Origin: Phytophthora colocasiae
Lineage: Eukaryota > Oomycota > Peronosporomycetes > Peronosporales > Peronosporaceae
Reading direction: 5' to 3'
Length of the DNA: 64,000 nucleotides
NCBI GenBank assembly: GCA_018806915.1
Contig: JAGKQI010000083.1
Location: 806,001 to 870,000 of the forward strand
The position numbers were made by a program, and so were the translations under genes. Under the pieces are notes generated by a model. The model saw only the letters and a list, made by a program, of their open reading frames with translations, searched no databases and was not told the DNA's origin. Position 1 is the stretch's first letter, and each line of letters starts with the position of its first letter. Below are positions 10,440 through 21,559 of the stretch, one piece after another.

Positions 10440-10515
10440 CGTTATGCGTTTCGAGAAGTTGAGTAATTCAGTGAAGTTTAGGTGCGAACAACTTCGTGAG
10501 ATGGTGAACGACAAA
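10440..10515 (+). pseudogene. Scrap of the RING gene
   Basis: The sequence around AATTCAGTGAAGTTTAGGTG to ATGGTGAACGACAAATT is a diverged copy of about 20790-20870 in the WD40/RING gene (coding for ENSVKCRYEQLCEQMNDK). It contains a stop (TAG at about 10479) and is fused behind the rhodanese 3' flank. It shows that RING, ankyrin and rhodanese segments have been shuffled together. Confidence 0.7.
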
Positions 10516-11100
10516 TTTTCCATGGGGTATCGGCTACGTTTAAAGTTCTTCTTCTACCTCTCCCTGTAAAATCCTCTCTGTACACTGTCGAATCCTCCTT
10601 GACTGTTGGGTGGAGGAGCATCGTCAGATGACTACAGTTGTGATGTCAATCGGTATTGAACTCAACCGCTTCGTCATGTACAAGGCTGTGGAGAGTCAAA
10701 TGGACGTTTCGGTAGCAAGATGCTACTAGCATCTACATGTACCGTTGTGTAAAGATGATACGATTCTTCCATAGTGCAGAACTTGCGGTAGTTCTTTCCT
10801 AATGGCCTTAGCAGCGCGATGCTTCAACCGCGTAGTCTTCAACTCGACGTCGACCTGCTTCCTTGTCAGCTTTGAGACTTCCAGCACTTGGGAAGGTAGG
10901 CTGTCAAGTACTACTAGTAGAACAAGAGGTAGAACTGTATGTTTCGTCTACAGCTAACTATGCTTCCTCGTGCCTCAAGCTTGTGCAAGAGCAAGAGCGC
11001 CTCTTAGCTCGAAGAAAGACGTAGACACTACCTCTCATCACTGTCACCATTGTTTAATTCAAGAGCTTGGGCCCAAACCTACTGAAGGTCTTAGCAAAAT
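10516..11100. repeat. Shared spacer of the duplicated block
   Basis: No gene. The stretch around 10740-10870 (CGATTCTTCCATAG, AGAACTTGCGGTAGTTCTTT, CAACCGCGTAGTCTTCAAC) recurs in direct orientation at about 24180-24300 and inverted at about 38010-38120. Confidence 0.8.
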
Positions 11101-11263
11101 AAATGTTCTTGTTGCCTTGTAGTTTCACCAGTTTTCGTTCGGTAGCTTTGTTTCTCCACCGTGATCAACCACGCAGGAATATCAAACGTATCAAGAACAG
11201 GAGCTCCAAAGCGATAGAGAAACCAGTGACGAATATGAACGCGTATCAACCGAAAACTGGACC

Positions 11264-13337
11264 TTATAGCTCCTCCGGGGTCAACAAACGCCAGGCAATG
11301 TCGTGATAGTAATCGGAAATCGAGGTGACAGACTGCTCAGGCTGAGCCTCAGCATCCATGGCCTCAATGCCATTGGCAAGCCCTTTTTGAGCGATATTGT
11401 GGAAGATGAGCACCGCTTCAAAGTAACGTCCCCGTGTGTGCTCTATAGCGTTGGTGGTAAATTCTTCCTTCCGATTCTCGAACAACCACCGAAGTACGCG
11501 CAGGTGGCCACCGCCAGCAGCTTTGCTCGCTGCTCTATCTGTGCAACCTTCCAACCGGTTTTCATGAAGCCATTTTAGCAATTCGAAGTGGCCTCCGCCT
11601 GCCGAACGATCCATGGCATCGGTCGTGCAGCCCTCACTTCTGTGCTCGTGCAGCCACTTGACCACGTGTAGATGGCCATTTCCCGCAGCTTTATCCATTG
11701 CGTTGGTGGTGCACCCTTCACTTCGATTGGCATGTAGACACTTCACAGTCTCCAGATGACCATTGCACGCAGCAAGATCCATTGCATCTGTAGTGCAGCC
11801 TTGCGAGCAATTAGCATGGAGCCACTGCACAACGTCCAGGTGACCGTGAGCAGCAGCATGGTCCATCGCTAAAGTAGTACACGCTGCAATGGTGGGCGCT
11901 TCATCATCATTGCTCAGTTCTTGGTGTGTTTCAGTGTGTCGTCTTTTGTGAACTGGTTCGTCTTCAGCTTTGCCTCCAACTCGAAGCAAATACTGCACGA
12001 TCGCTAGATGCCCCTTACCTGCTGCTACATCCACCACACTGCAAAAGACCGGTTTGGTATTACGAACATGTTCGTCGTATCCATTTTTCACCAATGTTCC
12101 CATAGGCCCAAAACAGACTCACAGTAGGATTTGCATGGTACACGGTGTAGAGCCACTTGACCACGTCCAGATACCCTCTTTCCGCAGCCAACATCATCGT
12201 CTCCCCCGATACTTTACGTACGATACCCCTGTCGGAGTACGATAAGACACTCAATAGAGCATTAACCGTACAGTTTCGCCTGCGCTCCTCTGTTTCTTCT
12301 TCTGCTTCGTTGCACGGTTTCTCGATATTGGCATAGAGGTACTTCGCGACTTCCAAATGTCCGTTGATGGCAGCAGCATGAATGGAAAGACTTGCTTCTC
12401 CACCTAAACAAGTCATGTACGTACGACGTCGTCAAATTCCATTCCAACGACTATCACTTTCGTTTTCGAGCGTGTCGTCATGTCGGTCTCGGTCGATGAT
12501 CCACTGCACCACTTCGAGCTGTCCGGCTTCTGCTGCCTTAATCAACGTCCCAGTATCCCACCTAGTGTACTTCTCATTGTCCTGGAACCACTGCAAAGTT
12601 TCCACAAGCCCATGAGCAGCAGCGCTACGTAATACCTTGGATCCTTCTACGTATTGCTCCGGGTCGACTTGGTTCTGTATTCACTGACCTAGCTCAATGT
12701 TCCCAACACCGAGAGCAGCATTTATCGGCGTATAGAAGTATCTTCTCTCCTCTTTTGTCTCAGTCAAGTATATCCACTTGACCAGGTCTGTGTGTCCAGC
12801 CAATGCGGCGTGAGTGGCATCGAAACCGCCGAAGTGAATGAATCTCCCCTTCTCCCAGTCCTCCTTTTCCTCGTCCCATCCATCGTATCCGCATTCTTCC
12901 TCCTCTTCATCAGTGACCACTGTGCCATTGGCGTGAAAGAACTGGAGGAGTTCCAACGCTCCAGCCTTCGCCGCATCACAGATCACTTTCTGTCGAACAC
13001 CGTACGGAAATCGTTCAAAGAGCCATTGAGCAATGTTCACACGGTTGGTCTTCGCAGCTTCCAGCAGACACAACGAAAACTGCAGCTTCCCATACAATTT
13101 CTGCGTCCGAAGCAGGTTCCTCACGGACCAAAGCCCCCAACCACTGGACTCCAGATCCACTGTAGTGTTCCAAATGCGATCGAGTAACGCGACAGACCCA
13201 AACTTACACGCCTTGTGCAGTGGCTGTTCTACAGACGAGTCTACGTAGGCTGACACCATGCTGATGACATCGTCGGGGCCGTCGAACTTCCGTTTGGAGC
13301 GGAAGACGAGCGCTACAACTAGCAGAGGTGGGTTCAC
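11264..13337 (-). pseudogene. Ankyrin-repeat protein, copy 1 (broken)
   Basis: Read right to left, the copy encodes MNPPLL-like N-terminal sequence with SAYVDSSVEQPLHKACKFGSVALLDRIW, then many ankyrin-type units such as GHLDVVQWLHAN, GHLETVKCLHAN, GHLHVVKWLHEH and GGHFELLKWLHEN, ending TPEEL at 11264. Ankyrin repeats mediate protein-protein contacts; no enzyme domain is seen. Lesions: the start codon present in copy 2 is lost (the frame opens at GTG after a small deletion), a TGA stands at about 12681, and further stops and a frame change occur near 12430 and 12080. It shares a 128-base upstream region with the divergent GDP-fucose synthase gene. Products in this family are unassigned. Confidence 0.85.
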
Positions 13338-13465
13338 TGACCCAAGGGATTCATTCTTCTAGGGGGTGCTTGATGGAAAGACGAAAGGTGAGAAGGATGC
13401 TGGAAGCCACCCATCTACAGTCGTAGAAGCTGGGTACTTTCAAAAAAAGATCGCACTTGACGCGC
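13338..13465. promoter_or_regulatory. Divergent promoter, ankyrin copy 1 / GDP-fucose synthase
   Basis: 128 bases separate the two divergent starts. GATTCATTCTTCT at about 13348 fits the oomycete initiator pattern. The left half (to about 13412) is duplicated upstream of ankyrin copy 2 (about 23945-24000), where no fucose gene follows. Confidence 0.5.
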
Positions 13466-14437
13466 ATGTCTTCAGACATGGGAGACGATTCTGGCCGGGT
13501 AGTACTGGTTACTGGAGGCACAGGTCTCGTAGGCCGCGCGTTGCAGGACGTCGTCGCTGCACAAGGAACAAGCAAAGACAAATGGCACTTTGTAGGCTCG
13601 AAAGACGCAGATCTGCGCGATCCTCAGAAGACACGAGAGCTCTTCGAACGTGTGAGACCTACACATGTCCTTCACCTGGCAGCTCTTGTCGGTGGCCTCT
13701 TCCATAATTTGTCGAGGAAAGTGGACTTCTTCCAGGAGAACATGGCTATCAACGACTCAGTATTGCACAACTGCCAGCAGTTTGGTGTACAGAAGCTCGT
13801 GTCATGTTTGTCTACTTGTGTTTTTCCTGCCGAGACGTCGTATCCTCTGGATGAAACCATGTTGCACAATGGTCGAGCACACAGATCCAATGAGGGCTAC
13901 GCTATGGCCAAGAGACTCATTGATACGCTGAACCGCTGCTACGCCGACCAGTTCGGCTGTAACTTCACGTCCGTCATCCCCACCAACATCTACGGGCCGT
14001 ACGATAACTTTAACATTGACGATGGCCACGTGGTGCCCGGCCTCATCCACAAGTGTTACTTGGCCAAGAGAGACTCAACTCCGTTTGTTGTTTGGGGCAG
14101 TGGCAAGCCTCTGAGGCAGTTTATCTCCAGTCATGATGTGGCGAAGCTTATGCTCTGGACACTGGACCATTATGACAGTGTGGAGCCTCTCATTCTATCG
14201 GTGGATGAAGAGGACGAAGTATCGATTGGTGACGTGGCACGAGAGATCGCTTCGGCGATGAATTTTAAAGGGGATATTGTGTTTGACACGAGCAAAGCGG
14301 ACGGTCAGTTCAAGAAGACGGCGAGCAACGAGAAACTGCGTCGTTTATTGCCGGATTTCGAGTTCACTCCTATGAATAAAGGGCTGCGTGAGGCCACGAC
14401 GTGGTTCGAAGCTAACTACGAGACTTCACGCAAGTAA
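13466..14437 (+). CDS. GDP-L-fucose synthase
   Basis: 323 residues from the ATG at 13466; the frame is open three codons further upstream but only from TTG. It is a short-chain dehydrogenase/reductase fold enzyme that converts GDP-4-keto-6-deoxymannose to GDP-L-fucose with NADPH, in the cytosol. Visible evidence: the N-terminal dinucleotide loop VTGGTGLVG (residues 16-23), HLAALVGG, catalytic Ser116 in SCLSTCVFP, and Tyr145/Lys149 in YAMAK. It also has TNIYGPYDNFN, GSGKPLRQFISSHDVA and the C-terminal substrate part; length matches the family (about 315-325). Its stop lies 11 bases from that of the convergent membrane-protein gene. It should supply activated fucose for glycans; a GDP-mannose dehydratase would be expected elsewhere. 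Confidence 0.95.
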   Translation: MSSDMGDDSGRVVLVTGGTGLVGRALQDVVAAQGTSKDKWHFVGSKDADLRDPQKTRELFERVRPTHVLHLAALVGGLFHNLSRKVDFFQENMAINDSVLHNCQQFGVQKLVSCLSTCVFPAETSYPLDETMLHNGRAHRSNEGYAMAKRLIDTLNRCYADQFGCNFTSVIPTNIYGPYDNFNIDDGHVVPGLIHKCYLAKRDSTPFVVWGSGKPLRQFISSHDVAKLMLWTLDHYDSVEPLILSVDEEDEVSIGDVAREIASAMNFKGDIVFDTSKADGQFKKTASNEKLRRLLPDFEFTPMNKGLREATTWFEANYETSRK

Positions 14438-14448
14438 ATGACGGCGCT

Positions 14449-16400
14449 TTAATGATTTATCCACGCAAATTTGAAGGAAAAGTCGGCGCCTGCAATTCGA
14501 ATGTCAGAACCATTGACAAATATCGCGTTGAAAGGCATAAGAGACTTACCAAAGTGAACAACGCGATATGTCATAGTCATCAACGTCCAGAGCATCAATT
14601 TCGTCTGTACAAACTCCGTTTGTGTCTCCAAAATGAAGGCAATATGATGAAGCGCTCGGAGTCCGCAATTTCGTCGGACAGTAATGACAAACACTACGAA
14701 AGATACAAACTCGAGCACCGCGTAGATGTAGACGTTTGTCATAGTGCTGACAACATTCTCTTGTGTGACACCGTCCATTTCAGTGTGGTATTGTGCGCTT
14801 GGTAAGTGAACCATGACGAGTACGGCATTCCCGTACAGAACAGGTAGCATCGTTTCCAAATACTCTGTTAGGACAAGACATTCCGCAGTAAATAGCGCCT
14901 CCAGAGCTTCATGAAGAATATCAGGACTTCCACTCACTGAAGAACTAAGCCAAGCTCTTTCAATAGCATGTCGGTGGTCTAAACTTGTAGGAATGACAGC
15001 TTTTTAAGATGATTTGGCAACCCCAACCTTGCGGCTACTACATTTCCACCACGAACTACTTGAAAAGGTAGGAGTCGCGACTAATGATCCTGATCGTGAT
15101 AGAACCTGGACCAAACTCCCTGATCGCAGAAGAGGTCCCTTATGGCCAGTATTAGGAGGTCTTTTCAGTTTTTCGAGTAGTGTTTTCGCCTCCAGAGACA
15201 ACGTATGAGCGATGCACGAATGAACTTGAATGTTCCTATTCACCTGCTCTCGAATCAACTCGGGATGACAGCATAATGATCGAATTGCCGTTAAAATATC
15301 AATATCAGTATCGGGATTCCCACTGTTGTGTAATCGTTTTAGAATACTCTTGGTTCGCTGGTGCAGTTCACGTAAATCTACAGCGGACTGAGCTAAATCA
15401 ATAGCCATGATCACCACCACAGTAGTGTCCGATAAACTTTGCATAAAGGTCGCCAAATACAGAGCATCGAAGAAATCTATCGTGAGTATCACTTGTTCGG
15501 GGACTGTGTCTTCCTTATGAACGATTGTTGATGCCAAAACACTCTTCATAATCAGTTTAACAATGGGAAGGATCAGAATGACCGGTAGTTCGTAGCGAGT
15601 GTGCTTCGCAGTATTAAATAGAACTTGATACGCTGGGTAGAACGTTGTCATGAGGATCTGTATAGTGCAAAACTTGTTTAATCGTAGTAGTTGCTCTCGT
15701 TGGGATATCATTCGCCAGAATGCGCTACTCCCAGCGACAATTCTCAGCGTGAGCGCGAAGAAAATAATCCAAATCAAACCAACCGAGACATTAACGAACG
15801 GGATTGGGAATGCCCAATGCGCAGAAATCACCATTACAGCTACGGTGTAACTTGAACCCACATAAATACTGCACTGGATCATTGTCTCAAGGAGAATGCA
15901 GCACCATCCAGCAGATATTTTATCACATTCACAGCTGAGTACCCCAGCACTCCTTGCAGAATAGCAAATCGAATCCAAAAGCCGTAGTTTGCTCTCCATC
16001 CGTCCCGAGGGTCTTGCAGTGGAATACTTTCTTGACTCAAGAGCAGCAGAACGACTGGAAGTGGCGAGATGAAAAGTACCAAAAGGACCCGACCTAGTGA
16101 CGTCATTCGAGTATACTCTTCGAGCGCCAGCATCCTCTCGATGGAGTATTTGCCTCCATAATGAGTTACCTGCATCTTGAACCACGCATCAGATAGAATC
16201 CTCCTATAGCTGCTTAGCCGCCTACGAAAACGAGAGCCTGGAGTCGAAGGTTGGAGCTGTGGATTCTTGGTAGTGAACGGGGCTATCATCTGTATGCCTA
16301 GGAAGAAATGCTGCAGATCTAATCTGGACAGTGGCGTATAAGTATATTTCTTGAAACGAGGTTTGATGATCAGAACCAAGACCCAGTAACGGTGAAACAT
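14449..16400 (-). pseudogene. Multi-pass membrane protein, probably frameshifted
   Basis: No recognised domain. The first in-frame ATG is at 16400 (MFHRYWVLVLIIKPRF). The protein shows many hydrophobic stretches, e.g. VLLVLFISPLPVVLLLL, VAVMVISAHWAFPIP, VGLIWIIFFALTL, ELPVILILPIVKLI, VYIYAVLEFVSFVVFVI. At about 15890 the frame changes; skipping eight bases (TGATCCAG) would restore it, which suggests a small insertion rather than an intron. Further down, a 123-base GT-AG interval at 15059-14937 joins the last exon in phase. The C-terminal part has a repeated RSGSLV. It resembles lineage-specific oomycete membrane families in style, but this is memory of type, not a match. Transport or receptor function cannot be claimed. 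Confidence 0.6.
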
Positions 16401-16467
16401 CTCGACTGCTAAATGTGTATGTTCCACCCAGAAAACAAGGACTGTAGAAATCTACATCTTCCGCCAC

Positions 16468-17236
16468 TTACAGTTCGTCGTGACCATCGCCGTGATCTCC
16501 ATCAGTTGCACCTCCATCGTCGAACTCGTCCACGTGTCGGCTGCTGCGTAGTGCCTGAACGATGTCATCCTCAATCTCAAGAGGAGACGTCGTCGTGCCG
16601 TACCGTTTGAGCGGTTCGTGGTTTACGATCAAGAACTTGGTGAAGTTCCACTTGATGTCGTTCGTAATAAATCCATCCAGTTGCTTCTTCAAAAACCTGA
16701 AAAGAGGGTGTGCGTTTTCGCCATTCACATCCACCTACAGTAAACAATACAACGTTACAGTCAGAAACTCCTTCACGATCTAACTTCTTGATACAACACC
16801 AACCTTGGAAAAGAGCGGGAAGCTCACGTGGTATTTCTCCTGCGTAAATTTGAGGATATCCTCAGCCGTTCCGGGCTCCTGACCGCCGAACTGGTTGCAC
16901 GGGAATCCCAGCACAGTAAACCCTTCGTCGTGGTATTTCTCGTACAGTTCCTATAGATAAATGACGACAATGAGTATGTATAGATGGATCCGAGAGATCT
17001 AAAGTATCCCATCGCACCTGCAGCTCGCGATAGTTCTTGTCTGTGTATCCACACTCACTTGCCACATTAACCACTAAAATGACCGGGAAGGCATTGAATT
17101 CGCGCATGGAAACCTGTCGACCCTGCAGATCCGGCACTGTAAATTCTAAGAACGACGTTGGCCCATTATCAGACGCAGCACGGCCGTGTCCAAGTAGAGC
17201 AACAGCCAGCGTCACCAGCAGCAATAGCCACCGCAT
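16468..17236 (-). CDS. ER-type glutathione peroxidase (GPx7/8-like), HDEL
   Basis: Three exons (17236-17018, 16950-16804, 16734-16468), introns of 67 and 69 bases with GT-AG ends, 210 residues. Signal peptide: MRWLLLLVTLAVALLGHGRA. The peroxidatic residue is Cys62 in NVASECGYT (Cys, not selenocysteine), followed by LGFPCNQFGGQEPG and the WNF motif in IKWNFTKFLI. The position where thioredoxin-dependent GPx enzymes have their resolving Cys reads KFTQEKY, without Cys, as in animal GPx7/8. The C-terminus is acidic and ends HDEL, an ER retrieval signal. Together these point to peroxide reduction in the ER lumen, possibly coupled to protein disulfide isomerase (inference). It shares a 153-base divergent promoter with the WD40/RING gene. 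Confidence 0.92.
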
Positions 17237-17389
17237 CTTTCCCTTATTTTTTTTTTATCGGATCCCTTCAAAAAATTACGTATAAAAAAACAGTTCTTAT
17301 TGGCTAATAAAAATTTGTCCCGTCTCACATAACCACGTCTCATCATCTATCAGATTTTTAGCCAATCAATCCTTGTCCTAAAAAAAAAA
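17237..17389. promoter_or_regulatory. Divergent promoter, GPx / WD40-RING
   Basis: 153 AT-rich bases between two divergent start codons. One ATTGG at 17299-17303 and one CCAAT at 17362-17366 give CCAAT boxes in both orientations, suggesting NF-Y-type sites for both genes. An A-run directly precedes the ATG at 17390. Confidence 0.5.
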
Positions 17390-20300
17390 ATGGCGCGGAA
17401 GGTTCAAAAGCGTTCGCGGGGAGGAAGAGGAGCCAAACAGTTTGCTATGGCATCGCAGGACGGAGGCGAAGACGACCATCACTCTTCCGGCAATCTGCGC
17501 CCTGTCGCCCCTACTCTTCTGCTGTCCAAGAAGCCGCGCAGTAGCGACGATGCGCGTCGTAACCGCATGAACATGGAGAAGATGATCATGAGGAACGTTG
17601 CGATCGCTCGCAACAGCACCAAGAACCGCGCGCAGCAGATCGTGGAGGCGCTCAAGAAGAAGCGGCAGCTGCAGGAGGAAGCGGTTGGTCCTGCGCAAGG
17701 CGGATCGGAGGAGGTTGAGCGTGCGACGAAGAGGAAGAAAACATCTTCTCCGTCGAGTGATACAGCGGCTAGAACTGCTGTTGCAGCGGGTATTTTGTCC
17801 CCTGCGCGGCGTTCTAATACGTCTGGCCCGAACTTCACGAGCCCTACGAGACGGCACAAGTATCCGTTTAACATGAAGAGTCCTACGCCCCAAATGGCGA
17901 GTCCTGCGCGAGCCCGAGTCGTCAACCCGCTACATATGTCAAGTCCAGTACGACCACCGAGGAGCTCAGTGCAATCGAGTCCAGCCAGGCCGAGAAGGAG
18001 CTCTAATACGGCGAGTCCGCTTCGACGCAGCGAGTTTCTGACGAGTCCGTTGAGACACAGATCGTCGGCATCGCCCAAGAGACCGTTGATGTTTGATGAT
18101 ACGACGATGACACTGGATACATCTACTGGGATCACTTCTTCGACGAAGATCAATGGACATCCACCGTTGCTATCGTCTGCGTTGGACCAAGTGGACGTTG
18201 TTCCTCCTGCGAAGTCAGTGAAGGTGGTGAGAACGGCGAAATCTCCGTTTCAATCTTTCCAGGCCAAGTTTAACAAGTCTCCTGCTAAAGCTCCGAGGCC
18301 CTCGAGCAGTCCAGCACGTGGGAACTCGGCCCAGTTGATCGTGCCTCGAAATGGGCCTACTTTGAATTTGGCCCAACCAGACGAGTCAATTTCGCAGCAC
18401 TCTACGGCGACTTCTGCAGCTTCCAGTGATGCCGATGCAGTTCTATCTTCGGAATCCTCTGCTCCAGCTAGTTCGGTGAGTGCTGCACCATCCTCCTTTG
18501 TTCCGATCAAAGCTGAAACGCTCACTTTGGCACCCGATCGAGCGTCCAACACCCCGACACAGCCGCCGAAGCCTGTACGGAAGTTATTTCCCTCTTCTCG
18601 CCCTGTTGTGTCCCAGAGATCGATTTGCTTTTCAACAGAAGGTGTTGCAACAGCCTTGGATGTTTCTCCCGATGGTGAAATTATTGTGGTTGGATTTCAA
18701 GATGGTTCTGTGCGGCTTTACGAAATGGATAGCAGCGTCCCAAGTGATCGGCATGGATATCTCTTGGGTCATATTGATGAACATTCTTCTCAGGGCTCCA
18801 CTAATGTTCATCTACGAGTAAAAATTTCCCCAGATGGCCGCTACGTATTTGTGGGCTGTCGACAAGGGCCACGCGTGGTCATGAGCATAAACCTCGATAA
18901 CTATCGGAACCAGAAAGGTACGCTTTGGGTTTGTTGTACGAAGATGCTATTAACTGAGTACTAACTTGAACTGCTATTAAGATGGAGACGCTGAAGATTT
19001 CCAGCAATTTCAGAAGCACTTCTACACCAACGTCAAACTTCGGGTAAGTACATGTACTGTGACTTGTTGAAGACCGCGCAATTAGTGATTTATAGGTATA
19101 GTTGTTCACACTGAGCTTGTCTTATTGTTATACAGGGTTTTGCAGATGTGACAACGTACGTTCCTCCTGGTGAAATTGAGCAGCAAGAAAGAAACAGGTA
19201 TGTGGGTTCTATTGTAAATCTTCCAGTCTCAATAGTAATTTGGATATTAACGATTTTCTTTTATTTGTTCGCTATCTTCAGCAGATCGGCATACTATATT
19301 CTAACAGGTCTGGGCGTTGGCAATCTCAATTTGTGGCGCTTTGTGGAGCCTGGACAACATCAAGAGGAGCCTATCTGGGAGCACTTGCAGAATTTTGGAG
19401 CTGGGGGTAACACGGCTATGATGGGGGCGTTTCTTCCATCAAGCATTTCTCCTGGAGTATTGGCAATCGCAGCGATATGCTTGGACAAGAATATGCGGGT
19501 GTGGCCACTGGAATACGAAAAGATATCATCCGAAGCAGCTGCGAAAACTAATGAAGACTGTGCAAATGAAGACGATACTACCTTCCTTGGCGGGGCTCAT
19601 TCTGTGAGTAGTCACTTTAACATGCAGAACACGACGGACATCAAAGCTATTCACGGTCAGCACGCATATGGTATTTCACTCATGGGCGAAGCATACAGGA
19701 TTTGCTTTCCGGATTCGTCGAAGTTGACCTCCAAGTCCTGTGAGCGATTAACTCGCCAAGAGTTCGAATTGGAAAAACTTGGTGGTGGTGGCAGTGGCAA
19801 GTCGCGTCGATCGAACATCATGCTCGAAGAATTGGCAGCAAGTGATGACGGAAAGGCTATCATTGCCATGTCTACAGAGGGCATTTTCTACTACTCGAAC
19901 AGTCTTCCAGACATCAGTTCTAGTGAAGTTGCAGACCTCCGCATCATTGGCAAGAATGCTTCGAAAAACTCACTATTCAAGGCGCCAATGAAGGTGTACC
20001 GTCCTACGATTACGTCGAAGGGCAAAAAGAGTGAAGGCGAAGCGATGATGACTGTGGTGACCAATCCAAGTGGCGAGGATAGTGATGAAATGGACGGTTA
20101 CATCAACGTTGATCCTACGGAGGTGTTTGCTGCACGGTGGATGGTCCCAAGTCGTGGGCGGAACTGTTGGGTATGTGGAGTTCGTAATGTTAGTCACTGG
20201 ATCGGCCCACCTGAGTCCAAGGCCAAGAAAGAACCGCAGGTCTTGTCAAAGACCAAAGAAAGACTAAGAGCTCAGCGTCAACGTGAAAGAGAGAGAAAAC

Positions 20301-21154
20301 GTGCTCAGGATGCTGCGCAACGATATGATAGTGCTGAAGATCCTGAGACGCCAACCAGTGAAAAGCGTAAAACGACGCCACGTTCAAGCGCCAAGAAGGC
20401 TGCTGTTCAGGTTAAACAAGTGGTTGAATCCGATGCCAGTGCGGATAGTGTGTCAGTACCACCTCGGCCACCGCCTGGTAAGAGACGAAGGGTGAGTCAG
20501 AGCTCTAATGCTGGTGGTGATGACGATGAGGAGTACACGGGCAGTGACGACAATACGCCTTCTATCGCGTCGTTGATGAATGAACTCGAGCACTTCAAGA
20601 AACGCAACGCAGAAATTAAAACGGAGTGGCAGCGGCGATTGCAAGGCGAGCGACAACTCCGTCGGAAGTGGAAAGAACGTGAAGAGGAATTCCTCGACCA
20701 ACTGAATGACTCGCTGACAAAGTTGGATACAGCAGAAATGGAGGCAGATCGACTACGGGTGCTACTCCGCGATGCTGAAAAGCGGTTTGCCTTTGAAAAG
20801 GTTCGTGTAGAACAGGAGAACTCAGTGAAGTGTCGGTACGAGCAACTTTGCGAGCAGATGAACGACAAATTGGCACTTGTAGCCGACCAAAAGCGATTGC
20901 TGGAGCAGACAACCCGCAGTCTGTTGACTGAAGTGGATCGCAATGTTCACGCACTGAAGAACGCTGTTATTTTGGAGAAGACCGAGTGTGTGGTGTGCAA
21001 GGATCAGCAAGCCGTGACTGCTGTCGTGCCTTGTGGTCATCTGTGCTTCTGTGAGCAGGACGCTGAGACGTATCGTCGAAACTGTACGACCGAGTATCCG
21101 ACATGCCCCATTTGCCAGCAGGAAATAGTGTCGTTGTTGCGGATTTACACTTGA
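17390..21154 (+). CDS. WD40 and RING-finger protein
   Basis: Four exons: 17390-18917, 18982-19043, 19136-19197, 19282-21154 (1174 residues). Introns are 64, 92 and 84 bases with GT-AG borders. Residues 1-390 are low-complexity, Ser/Pro/Arg-rich with many SP and SPxR motifs, a likely phosphorylated tail. A WD40-type part follows (TALDVSPDGEIIVVGFQDGSVRLYEMD, VKISPDGRYVFVGCRQG, LAIAAICLDKNMRVW). After a charged linker and a long coiled coil, the C-terminus has a RING: CVVC, VPCGHLCFC, CPIC. C-terminal RINGs of this kind act as E3 ubiquitin ligases; substrate unknown. The last intron offers two acceptors three bases apart and carries no stop, so retention stays in frame. Confidence 0.85.
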
Positions 21155-21300
21155 GACAGTAGATAATGAACCAAAGCCGATGGCATTAAAAGAGTGCTCT
21201 TTAACAATTTTTTTGTTTGAGATCATAGGAGGTAGTTCCATCTTTCAGCAAAGTTTTGTTCTGGTAGAAGTAAATCCGCGAGACAAACACCGAGTGTCCA

Positions 21301-21498
21301 TCATAAACGAAGGCTGTCTGGGGTCCAAACATGAAGCAGAAATTGCAGACAAAATTTGGAAATGGAGGCATCCGCTTGATCAGCATCCATGGGTAGAATT
21401 TCCTGTGCAAGCCCTTGTCGCGCGATGTTGTGTAAAATCAATTGAGCTTCAAATTGACCTTTTCCCAAAAGAACATAACTTTTCTTGAGTGCAGACAA
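21301..21498 (-). pseudogene. Ankyrin-gene tail fragment
   Basis: The minus strand reads KGQFEAQLILHNIARQGLAQE, then MDADQADASIS, a diverged copy of the last ~50 residues of ankyrin copy 2 (about 21920-21777). It follows directly on the true 3' end of the RING gene. Confidence 0.85.
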
Positions 21499-21528
21499 CG
21501 AGACCTTTTATTGTAGGACAGGTGACCA
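21495..21528. repeat. 34-bp inverted repeat, left arm
   Basis: The arm starting ACAACGAGACCTTTTATTGT is the exact reverse complement of 24423-24456. The two arms bracket the whole ankyrin copy 2 unit. Confidence 0.9.
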
Positions 21529-21559
21529 CGGTGCACTAATGTACATCAATGTTACAGTT

